A program made the position numbers and the translations under genes. A DNA stretch of 44,751 bases from Burkholderiales bacterium. GTDB lineage: Bacteria; Pseudomonadota; Gammaproteobacteria; Burkholderiales; UBA11063. Under the pieces are notes generated by a model. The model did not search any database, was not told the DNA's origin, and was given only the letters and a program-made list of their open reading frames with translations. Positions 19,267-26,771 of the stretch are shown here, piece after piece. How positions within the stretch are numbered: position 1 is the first letter of the stretch; the number at the start of each line of letters is the position of its first letter. The stretch is taken from positions 1-44,751 of the forward strand of contig JAIEPY010000020.1 of NCBI GenBank assembly GCA_019748155.1, given 5' to 3'.

Positions 19267-19851
19267 ATGAAAACTAAACTATTACAATTATCTCTATTAA
19301 GTGCCACTGTATTTCTAGGCGGTTGTGCTAGCCCAACTATTTCTTATGTTGATCCTAATGCGGTAAATAATCTGACTACTAATTTTAATCAAAATGATTT
19401 ACGCGCAGTAGCTCAGGATATGTCAATGCAGTTAATTCAAAGCGGTAAGATGAATAAATGTAAATCTTATACGATTTCACCAGTTAAAAACTCAACTGAT
19501 CAATACGTAGATACTTCGGTTATGACTAATGCGATGGCAGATAAATTATCTAATTCATCGGCAGTTAATTCAACTTATGTAGTTTCAACTCAGGAAATGC
19601 AAAATCAGGTGGATGAATTAGAACGTCAGAATCAATCTGGCTTATACGATCAATCAACTACCGCTAAGACTGGTAAAATGAAAGGTGCGCAATGTCGCGT
19701 AGATGGTAAATTGACCAGTGACACTTCAGTTGGACCAGATGGTAAGACTACGTTAGTTTCATATACTTTCTTCGTTCAAGTCTTTGATGTACAGCAAGGT
19801 GCTGCAATCTGGCGTAATTCGAAGAATATATCTAAAGCTAAAACTTATTAA
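19267..19851 (+). CDS. lpoB: Penicillin-binding protein activator LpoB
   Basis: LpoB is an outer-membrane lipoprotein that reaches through the peptidoglycan to switch on the synthase PBP1b. The 194-residue protein has a lipobox at LGGC, a short disordered stretch, and the globular domain with LRAVAQDMSMQLIQSGK, YTISPVKNSTDQYVDTSVMT and the C-terminal TLVSYTFFVQVFDVQQGAAIWR. The ATG at 19267 is preferred to that at 19261 because the ribosome site AAGG directly abuts the first and is correctly spaced for the second. It closes the three-gene lipoprotein operon. Confidence 0.85.
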   Translation: MKTKLLQLSLLSATVFLGGCASPTISYVDPNAVNNLTTNFNQNDLRAVAQDMSMQLIQSGKMNKCKSYTISPVKNSTDQYVDTSVMTNAMADKLSNSSAVNSTYVVSTQEMQNQVDELERQNQSGLYDQSTTAKTGKMKGAQCRVDGKLTSDTSVGPDGKTTLVSYTFFVQVFDVQQGAAIWRNSKNISKAKTY

Positions 19852-19926
19852 AATGAGTTAATCATGCTTGCAGTTGTTTTGCAATCTGTCACAAACTGCG
19901 CAAATTAAAGATAAAAGGTGTTGTCG

Positions 19927-20781
19927 ATGCAGACCAATTATATTGAACGAGTTAATCAGTTTGAAGAAAAATATCGCATCAGCTATTCTGCTTGGGGCAA
20001 CCCTCAGGCAGAAAAGGTCTTACTCTGTGTTCATGGTTTAAACCGCAACAGTCGTGATTTTGATTTTGTTGCGGCAAAAATGGTTGTGCATGGTTATTAT
20101 GTAATTGCACCAGATTTGCCAGGACGTGGCAATAGTGATTATTTAGATGACCCGCGCGGTTATAGTTTAGAATCTAATATTGCAGATTTAATTGATTTAC
20201 TCCATCAGCTTCAAATTGTCAACTATGATTTTCTCGGTGTTTCCTTGGGTGGTATTTTGGGCATGATGCTTGCCAGTTTACCGCAAAATAATATTCGTAA
20301 ACTAGTCTTGTCAGATATTGGTGCAGAAGTTGAATTTGCCGGAATTGCCCGAATTGCTGGTTATAGTATGCACCAGCCTGATTTTGCAAGCTATTCTGAA
20401 GCTTGTGAATATTTGCGGAGTTTGTCTTTAGATGATGGTATTTATCAGGAAGAAATTTGGCAGCATATGTTTGTCAGTTCCTTTCAGAAAAATTGTAGTG
20501 GGCGCTGGGAACTTAAACGAGATTTACGATTAGCAATTAGCTTGGCATCGACAATGAATGGCAGCGATAACCTTGAGTTTTGGAGTTTTTGGGAACGCGT
20601 GATTGTAGCAACCTTAGTTATTCATGGTGTGCACTCTGATTTACTTAGCACCGCGACCGTACAAAAAATGCAGCACCAAAATCCACAAACTGAAGTATTA
20701 ACGGTGAAGGACGCCGGACATTCGCCATATTTATACCGAGAAGAGCACTTGGCACGAATTTCACAGTTTTTAAATATTTAA
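19927..20781 (+). CDS. Alpha/beta-hydrolase
   Basis: The 284-residue protein is a classic alpha/beta-hydrolase. The oxyanion-hole motif VHGLNRNSRDFDF comes first, then PDLPGRGNSDYL, the nucleophile elbow GVSLGG with S106, a variable lid, and DAGHSPYLY with the catalytic histidine near the end. A probable acid lies in VHSDLLS. No signal peptide is present, so it is cytoplasmic. Start ATG 19927 is nine bases after AAAGG; an in-frame GTG at 19918 is too close to it. The substrate cannot be told from the sequence. Confidence 0.82.
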   Translation: MQTNYIERVNQFEEKYRISYSAWGNPQAEKVLLCVHGLNRNSRDFDFVAAKMVVHGYYVIAPDLPGRGNSDYLDDPRGYSLESNIADLIDLLHQLQIVNYDFLGVSLGGILGMMLASLPQNNIRKLVLSDIGAEVEFAGIARIAGYSMHQPDFASYSEACEYLRSLSLDDGIYQEEIWQHMFVSSFQKNCSGRWELKRDLRLAISLASTMNGSDNLEFWSFWERVIVATLVIHGVHSDLLSTATVQKMQHQNPQTEVLTVKDAGHSPYLYREEHLARISQFLNI

Positions 20782-20798
20782 CCATATGGGAGAAAATC

Positions 20799-21509
20799 AT
20801 GAATTCAGGTAGCAGAGTAATTGGAGCTATAATTCTAGCCGTCGGAATAGCCGCCAGCGGACACTATATTGGTAATGGAATTAAGTTTTTTCGTAATTTT
20901 GATCGCTCGGTTGAAGTTAAAGGTTTGGCTGAACAAAATGTTAAATCAGATTTGGCAACCTGGAGTATTAATTTTAGCGTCAGTGGCGGTGACCTCAAAG
21001 CCTTATATCAGCAAGTTAGTCTTAACCAAAAAACGGTAAGTCAATTTTTAGCAAGTAATGGTTTTGCGGCAAAAGACATCCAATTAGGCACAATTAGTGT
21101 CAATGACAATTGGGCAAATCAATATGGTAATCCCAATGCCAAGCTACCGCATTATCAAATTAGCAATAGTGTGAGTGTTACTACTTCTAATGTTGATTTG
21201 GTGGCAAAAGTTAGCCAGAATGCTGGTGAATTAGTCAATCAAGGTGTGATTGTTACCAATAACAGTATCAGTTATTTTTATAATAATCTTAATAGCATCA
21301 AAGCTGGGATGCTGGATAGCGCCACCCAAAATGCTAAATCCGCCGCCGAAACTTTTGCAAAAAATACTCAATCTCAGGTTGGTAAAATTAAATCTGCCAG
21401 TCAAGGAGTGTTTACTATATCTTCGCCGGATGGCTCAAACGTGGGGGACACTAGCAATCTCAATAAAAAAGTGCGCGTGGTTACTTCCATTCAATTTTTC
21501 TTAAATTAA
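20799..21509 (+). CDS. SIMPL-domain (DUF541) envelope protein
   Basis: The 236-residue protein has an N-terminal signal or anchor helix (VIGAIILAVGIAASGHYIG) and then the SIMPL domain: SVEVKGLAEQNVKSDLATWS, IQLGTISVNDNW and a C-terminal KVRVVTSIQFFLN. SIMPL proteins (YggE, BP26, SIMPL itself) are secreted or periplasmic; bacterial members have been linked to oxidative-stress tolerance, but their biochemical role is unclear. GGGAG precedes the start. The next gene begins four bases after the stop, so the two are co-transcribed. Confidence 0.85.
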   Translation: MNSGSRVIGAIILAVGIAASGHYIGNGIKFFRNFDRSVEVKGLAEQNVKSDLATWSINFSVSGGDLKALYQQVSLNQKTVSQFLASNGFAAKDIQLGTISVNDNWANQYGNPNAKLPHYQISNSVSVTTSNVDLVAKVSQNAGELVNQGVIVTNNSISYFYNNLNSIKAGMLDSATQNAKSAAETFAKNTQSQVGKIKSASQGVFTISSPDGSNVGDTSNLNKKVRVVTSIQFFLN

Positions 21510-21513
21510 GTTA

Positions 21514-21903
21514 ATGATGCGCATCATAGGTTTTGTTCTATTGTTGCTGTATTCGCTGACTGGATTTGCGGATAATGTTCGTCAGTTTCCGGCTAATGCG
21601 ATTTTTGCAACGGTTAAGAAAGTTGACTATCCACAAGTTATTGTGCAAGAGATTCCGAGTAATTGGGGGAGCTCATTATTAGGAATGATGTTACTTTCGA
21701 CGCGTAAATTAGTAATGAGTCCTTCATCGGTAATTCGTGGGCTGGATAATAATAATCTGGTGCAAAACTATCTGCCCAATTTACTGGATCAGCCGGTGGC
21801 GCTTCAATTGGATTTTCAGGGACGGATTTGGGTAATTTGGCAGCTACGTAGAGATGAGACTAATTGGGTCATTCAACAAAAACGTAATGTATGGCTGAAG
21901 TGA
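21514..21903 (+). CDS. Small secreted protein of unknown function
   Basis: The 129-residue protein has a signal peptide (MRIIGFVLLLLYSLTGFADN) and a beta-rich mature part with VKKVDYPQVIVQEI, a hydrophobic patch SLLGMMLLSTRKLV, and repeated W-containing strands RIWVIWQLRRDETNWVIQQK. I do not recognise the family. It follows the SIMPL gene by four bases, so its product is probably exported with it. The start may be either of the two adjacent ATG codons. Confidence 0.65.
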   Translation: MMRIIGFVLLLLYSLTGFADNVRQFPANAIFATVKKVDYPQVIVQEIPSNWGSSLLGMMLLSTRKLVMSPSSVIRGLDNNNLVQNYLPNLLDQPVALQLDFQGRIWVIWQLRRDETNWVIQQKRNVWLK

Positions 21904-22029
21904 GGTTAGCGTGCAATTAATAATGTTTGCAGAATATTTAGTTAGCAGCTATCGTTACGCTGAGCTTCTTGCTTCGTATTCCAATAGTTACAGATTTTAG
22001 AATATGAGCACTTACAAATAAGGGAAGAT

Positions 22030-22725
22030 ATGATTAGCAGTAAAGTTATTATTGCATTGGATTTTAGTGAGCGTCAGCAAGTATTGGATTTGGTTTCAGG
22101 TTTAGACCCTCAAGAGTGTCGGCTTAAAGTTGGTAAAGAATTGTTTACCAGCTATGGTCCGCAAATTGTGCGTGAGTTGCAGGCACTAGGTTTTGAAATA
22201 TTTTTGGATTTAAAATTTCACGATATTCCCAATACGGTCTATAAAGCAATTCGAGCGGCAGCTGATTTAGGTGTGTGGATGGTTAATGTTCATGCCAGCG
22301 GTGGGCGTGCGATGCTGACTCAGGCGCGACAAGCGATTAATGATAGCCAAAATAAGCCGTTGTTGATTGCAGTGACGATTTTAACTAGTCTGAGTGTCAG
22401 CGAAGTCGCCGAAATTGGCTATGGACAGGATCTCGCAAGCCTAGTTAAACATTTAGCAGGCTTAAGCTACGAGTGTGGTTTAGATGGAGTAGTATGCTCA
22501 GCGCAAGAAGCAAATATAATTAAAAGCGTTACCGCGCCAGGATTTTTAACGGTCACGCCGGGTATCCGTCTGGCTGATGCAACTAAAGATGACCAGACTC
22601 GTGTAATGACACCTGACGCAGCGGTTAAAAATGGAGCGGATTATCTGGTGATTGGACGCCCGATTGCGCAAGCGCAAGATCCACTAGCCATTTTGCACAA
22701 AGTAAATTCCTTACTCAATAAATAA
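22030..22725 (+). CDS. pyrF: Orotidine 5'-phosphate decarboxylase
   Basis: PyrF removes the carboxyl group from OMP to give UMP, the last step of pyrimidine synthesis. The 231-residue TIM-barrel shows IIALDF at the first strand, LKVGKELF, the catalytic FLDLKFHDIPNTV (Lys-Asp-x-Lys-His-Asp tetrad region), WMVNVHASGG, TVTPGIRL and DYLVIGRPI for phosphate binding. Length is standard. GGGAAG precedes ATG 22030. It stands alone with 126 bases before it and 97 after. Confidence 0.96.
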   Translation: MISSKVIIALDFSERQQVLDLVSGLDPQECRLKVGKELFTSYGPQIVRELQALGFEIFLDLKFHDIPNTVYKAIRAAADLGVWMVNVHASGGRAMLTQARQAINDSQNKPLLIAVTILTSLSVSEVAEIGYGQDLASLVKHLAGLSYECGLDGVVCSAQEANIIKSVTAPGFLTVTPGIRLADATKDDQTRVMTPDAAVKNGADYLVIGRPIAQAQDPLAILHKVNSLLNK

Positions 22726-22822
22726 GTTGTAATTTTAACTAGTGTTCAAAGTCCAAGCAATAAACTTGAGTGATGAATATAGCTAGTAATAAACAGTAAT
22801 TTTAATATGGAAGATTTGGATA

Positions 22823-23605
22823 GTGGAGAATAATTTAACCCGTAACTTACTGGGTTTTGCCAATTTTTTAGCCGATGAAGCCGCGCAGATTAGCCGCAAA
22901 TATTTTCGTCAAGCAATAACTATTGATAGCAAAGATAATAAATCTCCGGTAACAATAGCTGATCGTGAGATAGAATTACGTTTGCGTGAGCTAATTAAAC
23001 AACATTATCCGAGCCACGGGATTATTGGTGAAGAGTTTGCTAATCACGATACACAAGCTGAATTTTGCTGGGTCTTAGATCCGATTGATGGAACAGTGGC
23101 ATTTTCAACTGGCAAACCAAGCTTTACTACTTTAGTTGCATTATTACGCAATGGTGTGCCTTTGTTGAGTATCATAGATCAGGCAATTAGCAAAGAGCGT
23201 TTTAGTGGTATAGCAAATCATGGTGCATGGCTAAATAATGCAACGCTGCAAACTAGTCTACAAACCGAGGTTACGAATGTACGCCTGAATGCAACTACTC
23301 CATTGATGTTTACAACTGCTTACGAGCGCGATGCTTTTGAGCGCGTGTGCTCTCAGGTGCGTTTGACTGCTTTTGGTGGTGATGCCTATGCTTTTGCCTT
23401 GTTGGCAGCCGGGCATATTGATGTGATAATGGAAGCAGAATTACAATATTATGATATTGCCGCCTTAATGCCAGTGATTGAAGGCGCTGGTGGTGTAATT
23501 AGCGATTGGCAAGGTAAACCTTTGGATCGTGAATTTAATGGTCAGGTTTTGGCATCAGCTAATGCCGAATTACATAACAAAATTTTACAAATTATTAATA
23601 GTTGA
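22823..23605 (+). CDS. hisN: Inositol-monophosphatase-type histidinol-phosphate phosphatase
   Basis: The 260-residue protein belongs to the Mg-dependent inositol monophosphatase superfamily: GEEF, WVLDPIDGTVAF (metal ligands D, D) and the C-terminal YYDIAALMPVIEGAGG. It resembles HisN, which removes phosphate from L-histidinol phosphate. This fits the window: the HisB part of the HisC-HisB fusion lacks the phosphatase domain found in E. coli HisB, so a separate enzyme is needed. The GTG start at 22823 is used because no in-frame ATG gives the conserved N-terminus. Specificity for histidinol phosphate over inositol phosphate is inferred. proS follows after 17 bases. Confidence 0.78.
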   Translation: MENNLTRNLLGFANFLADEAAQISRKYFRQAITIDSKDNKSPVTIADREIELRLRELIKQHYPSHGIIGEEFANHDTQAEFCWVLDPIDGTVAFSTGKPSFTTLVALLRNGVPLLSIIDQAISKERFSGIANHGAWLNNATLQTSLQTEVTNVRLNATTPLMFTTAYERDAFERVCSQVRLTAFGGDAYAFALLAAGHIDVIMEAELQYYDIAALMPVIEGAGGVISDWQGKPLDREFNGQVLASANAELHNKILQIINS

Positions 23606-23622
23606 TTTTAGGAATATAAAAT

Positions 23623-25119
23623 ATGGAAAAAACTGCAATTACCCCAATTCGGAGTGAGAATTACCCAGAGTGGTATCAACAAGTGATTGTTGCTGCTGAT
23701 TTGGCAGAAAATTCTGCGGTACGCGGTTGCATGGTAATTAAGCCGTGGGGATATGCAATTTGGGAATTGATGCAAAAGGATTTGGACAAACGCTTTAAAA
23801 AAACCGGGCATGTTAATGCTTATTTTCCATTATTAATTCCACTTAGCTATTTAGAAAAAGAAGCGGCACACGTGGATGGCTTTGCCAAAGAATGTGCAGT
23901 AGTTACGCATCATCGCTTGGTTGCGGATGGTAAAGGTGGACTTAAACCAGATGGTGAACTTGAAGAACCATTGGTAATTCGTCCAACTAGTGAGACTATT
24001 ATTGGCGAAAGTTTTGCTAAGTGGGTCAAATCTTACCGTGATTTACCATTACTGATTAATCAATGGGCAAATGTAATGCGCTGGGAAATGCGTACGCGTT
24101 TATTTTTACGCACTTCTGAGTTTTTGTGGCAAGAAGGGCATACTGCGCATGCTAGCTCTGAAGAAGCAGTTGAAGAAACTATTAAAATGCTGGAAGTTTA
24201 TGCTGCGTTTGCTGAAGATGTAATGGCTATGCCAGTAATTAAGGGGGAAAAACCTTGCTTTGAACGTTTCCCTGGGGCAGTAAACACGTATTGTATTGAA
24301 TCAATGATGCAGGATTGCAAAGCCTTGCAAGCGGGAACTTCGCACTTTTTAGGGCAAAACTTTGCGAAAGCATCCGGAATTGAATTCCAAAGTAAAAATG
24401 GTAATTTAGAACATGCCTGGACTACTTCGTGGGGTATGTCAACTCGGATGATCGGTGGCTTAATTATGACGCATAGCGATGATAATGGTCTAGTGTTACC
24501 ACCACGAATTGCGCCACAGCAAATTGTGATTCAACCTATTTATCGCAATGACGAACAACGTGCGGCGGTATTGGCATATTGCCAGCAGTTAAAACTTGAC
24601 CTGGAAGCACAAAATTTTGCGGGTGATGAAATTCGGGTTATGATTGATGATCGTGATATCCAGGGTGGAGCAAAATCATGGGAATGGATTAAAAAAGGTG
24701 TGCCATTAAGAGTTGAAGTTGGTCCGCGGGATATTGAAAAAGATGCAGTTATGCTTTCTCGTCGTGATGACTTAAGCAATAAGCAATCAACACCACGTGC
24801 AGAGCTGATTGCCAATGCTGTAACACTCTTGAGTGATATGCAGGATAATTTATTTGCTAAGGCTAAATCTTTCCGCGACTCGCGGATTAGTGAAATTAGT
24901 TCTGTTGCTGAGTTTAATGCTTTCTTTGCTGCCGAACAAAATATTGATAGTGGCTTTGTATTGGCATATGCAGTCGATGAATTTGCAATTGAAGAATATA
25001 TCAAACCGCTTAAAGTTACCGCGCGCTGTATGCCATTAGCGGATAATGATACCCCGGGCGTGTGTATCTTTACCGGTAAACCAGCTAAACATAAAATGAT
25101 TTTTGCTAAAGCATATTAA
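23623..25119 (+). CDS. proS: Prolyl-tRNA synthetase, archaeal/eukaryotic type
   Basis: ProS charges tRNA-Pro. At 498 residues it lacks the roughly 180-residue editing insertion of the usual bacterial enzyme. It has the class II motifs of the short form: motif 2 region VMRWEMRTRLFLRTSEFLWQ, then EGHTAHA, and motif 3 region TTSWGMSTRMIGGLIM. An anticodon-binding domain (LPPRIAPQQIVIQPIY) follows, then the extra C-terminal domain ending in KHKMIFAKAY with a closing tyrosine, a mark of the archaeal/eukaryotic class. This class is scattered in bacteria (Mycoplasma, Deinococcus, Borrelia) but unusual in Proteobacteria, pointing to horizontal acquisition. TAGG precedes the start. Confidence 0.93.
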   Translation: MEKTAITPIRSENYPEWYQQVIVAADLAENSAVRGCMVIKPWGYAIWELMQKDLDKRFKKTGHVNAYFPLLIPLSYLEKEAAHVDGFAKECAVVTHHRLVADGKGGLKPDGELEEPLVIRPTSETIIGESFAKWVKSYRDLPLLINQWANVMRWEMRTRLFLRTSEFLWQEGHTAHASSEEAVEETIKMLEVYAAFAEDVMAMPVIKGEKPCFERFPGAVNTYCIESMMQDCKALQAGTSHFLGQNFAKASGIEFQSKNGNLEHAWTTSWGMSTRMIGGLIMTHSDDNGLVLPPRIAPQQIVIQPIYRNDEQRAAVLAYCQQLKLDLEAQNFAGDEIRVMIDDRDIQGGAKSWEWIKKGVPLRVEVGPRDIEKDAVMLSRRDDLSNKQSTPRAELIANAVTLLSDMQDNLFAKAKSFRDSRISEISSVAEFNAFFAAEQNIDSGFVLAYAVDEFAIEEYIKPLKVTARCMPLADNDTPGVCIFTGKPAKHKMIFAKAY

Positions 25120-25163
25120 TTGATCTTATAATCAGAAGATATAGCTGTAAGCATAATCTCCAG

Positions 25164-25457
25164 TTGATTATTTATGATTACGGTTATGAGAAATACACGG
25201 TTAACCCATATTCAAACACCATGGCTGTTTTGTCATACAATATTACGCACGTAAACAAGTTGATGGTAAATACGTTGTTGTGGCTTAACCTTGGATATCA
25301 GCTAACTCATGCATTTAATCTGCAAGGTTTGGAGACGATAGCAATAGATGTGAATAGCGTGAGTGATGCGGATATTGAAGCTTTTAGAACGTTGTTAAAA
25401 GTAACTCTTTGCAAAACAGAAGTTTATATGGTGGTAAATTATAACCTTTATGGTTGA
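25164..25457 (+). CDS. Possible small protein, unrecognised
   Basis: An open frame of 97 codons from a TTG, or 78 from the ATG at 25221, lies between proS and the convergent DUF1640 gene. The C-terminal half (LETIAIDVNSVSDADIEAF) reads like a real protein, but neither start has a ribosome site and no motif is recognisable. It could be a decayed gene. Without it, the interval 25120-25462 holds nothing else I can name. Confidence 0.3.
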   Translation: MIIYDYGYEKYTVNPYSNTMAVLSYNITHVNKLMVNTLLWLNLGYQLTHAFNLQGLETIAIDVNSVSDADIEAFRTLLKVTLCKTEVYMVVNYNLYG

Positions 25458-25462
25458 GTATA

Positions 25463-25711
25463 TTAATGAATCATGTATTTTAGTATCCCTGCAACAGACA
25501 CGATACCAGCAACTCCAATTCCTAGCATCCATTTAATTAGCTCAAGTTTTAACTCAACTAAATCCCGTTTCGTGACCAAGTCTTGACTAGTTGCAATATC
25601 ACTTATGATTTTTTCAATCGTTTGTGCTTGAATATCTGCTTGATCTTGACTAACTCCTACGCTACGTAGCTGTCTTGCATAATCAATAGGATCAAATTTT
25701 AATGTTGACAT
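25463..25711 (-). CDS. DUF1640-like coiled-coil protein with C-terminal membrane anchor
   Basis: The 82-residue protein matches the short bacterial relatives of DUF1640/CCDC90: an N-terminal FDPIDYARQLRSVGVSQDQA, a helical middle, then DLVTKRDLVELKLELIKWML, the coiled-coil signature, and a membrane helix GIGVAGIVSVAGILKYMI at the end. It would be tail-anchored. It is the only minus-strand gene right of dnaA and lies alone between proS and hisG. The function of this family in bacteria is unknown. Confidence 0.65.
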   Translation of the reverse strand: MSTLKFDPIDYARQLRSVGVSQDQADIQAQTIEKIISDIATSQDLVTKRDLVELKLELIKWMLGIGVAGIVSVAGILKYMIH

Positions 25712-25810
25712 TTTCTCTAGACTCCTAATAGTTACGAAATTGTATCATATTTTTAGTTATTCCGATGAATAAACCTAATGTGAGATATAGAAAATAAGTT
25801 TTACTTAAAT

Positions 25811-25819
25811 TGTTATAAT
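25811..25819 (+). promoter_or_regulatory. Extended -10 promoter of hisG
   Basis: TGTTATAAT fits TG-N-TATAAT, 46 bases before ATG 25866. GGGAG lies just before the start codon. No short leader peptide rich in His codons is visible between them, so the classic his attenuator is absent. Confidence 0.5.
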
Positions 25820-25865
25820 ATTGGGTTATTTAGAAAATTAATTTCAGAGTGTTAGGGAGCTTACG

Positions 25866-26747
25866 ATGTTAGAACCAAGATTACGGGTTGCATTACAAAA
25901 ATCAGGAAAATTATCCGAAGGTAGTTTGGATTTACTTAATAAATGCAGTTTTAAATTACGCCCAGCCAAGAATCATTATCTGATTCAATCCAAAGAAATG
26001 AATACCGATTTTTTGATGATTCGCGATGATGATATTCCGGGTTTTGTAGATAGTGATGCCAGCGATATCGGGATTGTTGGTGAAAATGGTTATTTTGAAT
26101 ACATTTTGGAAAATCCTGAGCATAATTTAACCGTGATTGCTAAGCTGGGTTTTGCGCAATGTCGTTTGAGTATTGCCGCAGCACATGATTCTGGTATACA
26201 AAAGTTAGCTGATCTGAATGGTAAAACCATTGCCACTTCATACCCGGAGACTTTGCGTGATTTCTTGGCTAAGAATCAGATCAAAGCCAAAATATTGGTA
26301 ATGCATGGCTCAGTCGAGCTAGCGCCTAAGATTGCGATTGCTGATGCAATTTGTGATTTGGTGTCTACTGGTACTACGCTTAAAGAAAATGGTTTAGTTG
26401 AGCTTCACATTATTTTGGAAAGCGAAGCCGTGCTGATCGGGCGTAAAACTGCAGCAGCGGATATTTCGGAGCGCACCAATGAATTAGTTTTTCGTTTACA
26501 AAGCGTGATTAAGGCCAAAGACAGCAAATATATTATGCTCCATATTGATAAAGATAATATTGATAAACTTAAAGAAATGCTGCCGGGTTGTGAGTCGCCA
26601 ACGGTCTTGCATTTACACGGTACAGATAATAAAGTTGCGGTGCATGTGGTGAGTAAGGAAGGTGTATTTTGGGATACGATTGCCAAGCTCAAAAGCATTG
26701 GTGCTTCTTCGATTTTGGTGTTGCCGATTGAAAAGATGATGGATTAA
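25866..26747 (+). CDS. hisG: ATP phosphoribosyltransferase, long form
   Basis: HisG joins ATP and PRPP in the first step of histidine synthesis. At 293 residues it is the long form: catalytic domain (RVALQKSGKLSEGSLDLL; SDIGIVGENGYFEYI; the PRPP loop in DLVSTGTTLKENGL) followed by the C-terminal ACT-like regulatory domain (SPTVLHLHG; KVAVHVVSKEGVFWDTIAKL), which binds histidine for feedback control. The long form does not need HisZ. Many betaproteobacteria instead use short HisG with HisZ, so this form is notable if the lineage guess is right. The next gene, an SNF2 helicase, starts only 24 bases later. Confidence 0.94.
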   Translation: MLEPRLRVALQKSGKLSEGSLDLLNKCSFKLRPAKNHYLIQSKEMNTDFLMIRDDDIPGFVDSDASDIGIVGENGYFEYILENPEHNLTVIAKLGFAQCRLSIAAAHDSGIQKLADLNGKTIATSYPETLRDFLAKNQIKAKILVMHGSVELAPKIAIADAICDLVSTGTTLKENGLVELHIILESEAVLIGRKTAAADISERTNELVFRLQSVIKAKDSKYIMLHIDKDNIDKLKEMLPGCESPTVLHLHGTDNKVAVHVVSKEGVFWDTIAKLKSIGASSILVLPIEKMMD

Positions 26748-26771
26748 AATTGATAGTTTTGAGGTGAATTT

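Noticed and set aside
19852-19926. Terminator after lpoB (GCAGTTGT ... ACAAACTGC)
   Set aside because: The stem has a bulge and no T-tract follows, so it is not a convincing terminator.
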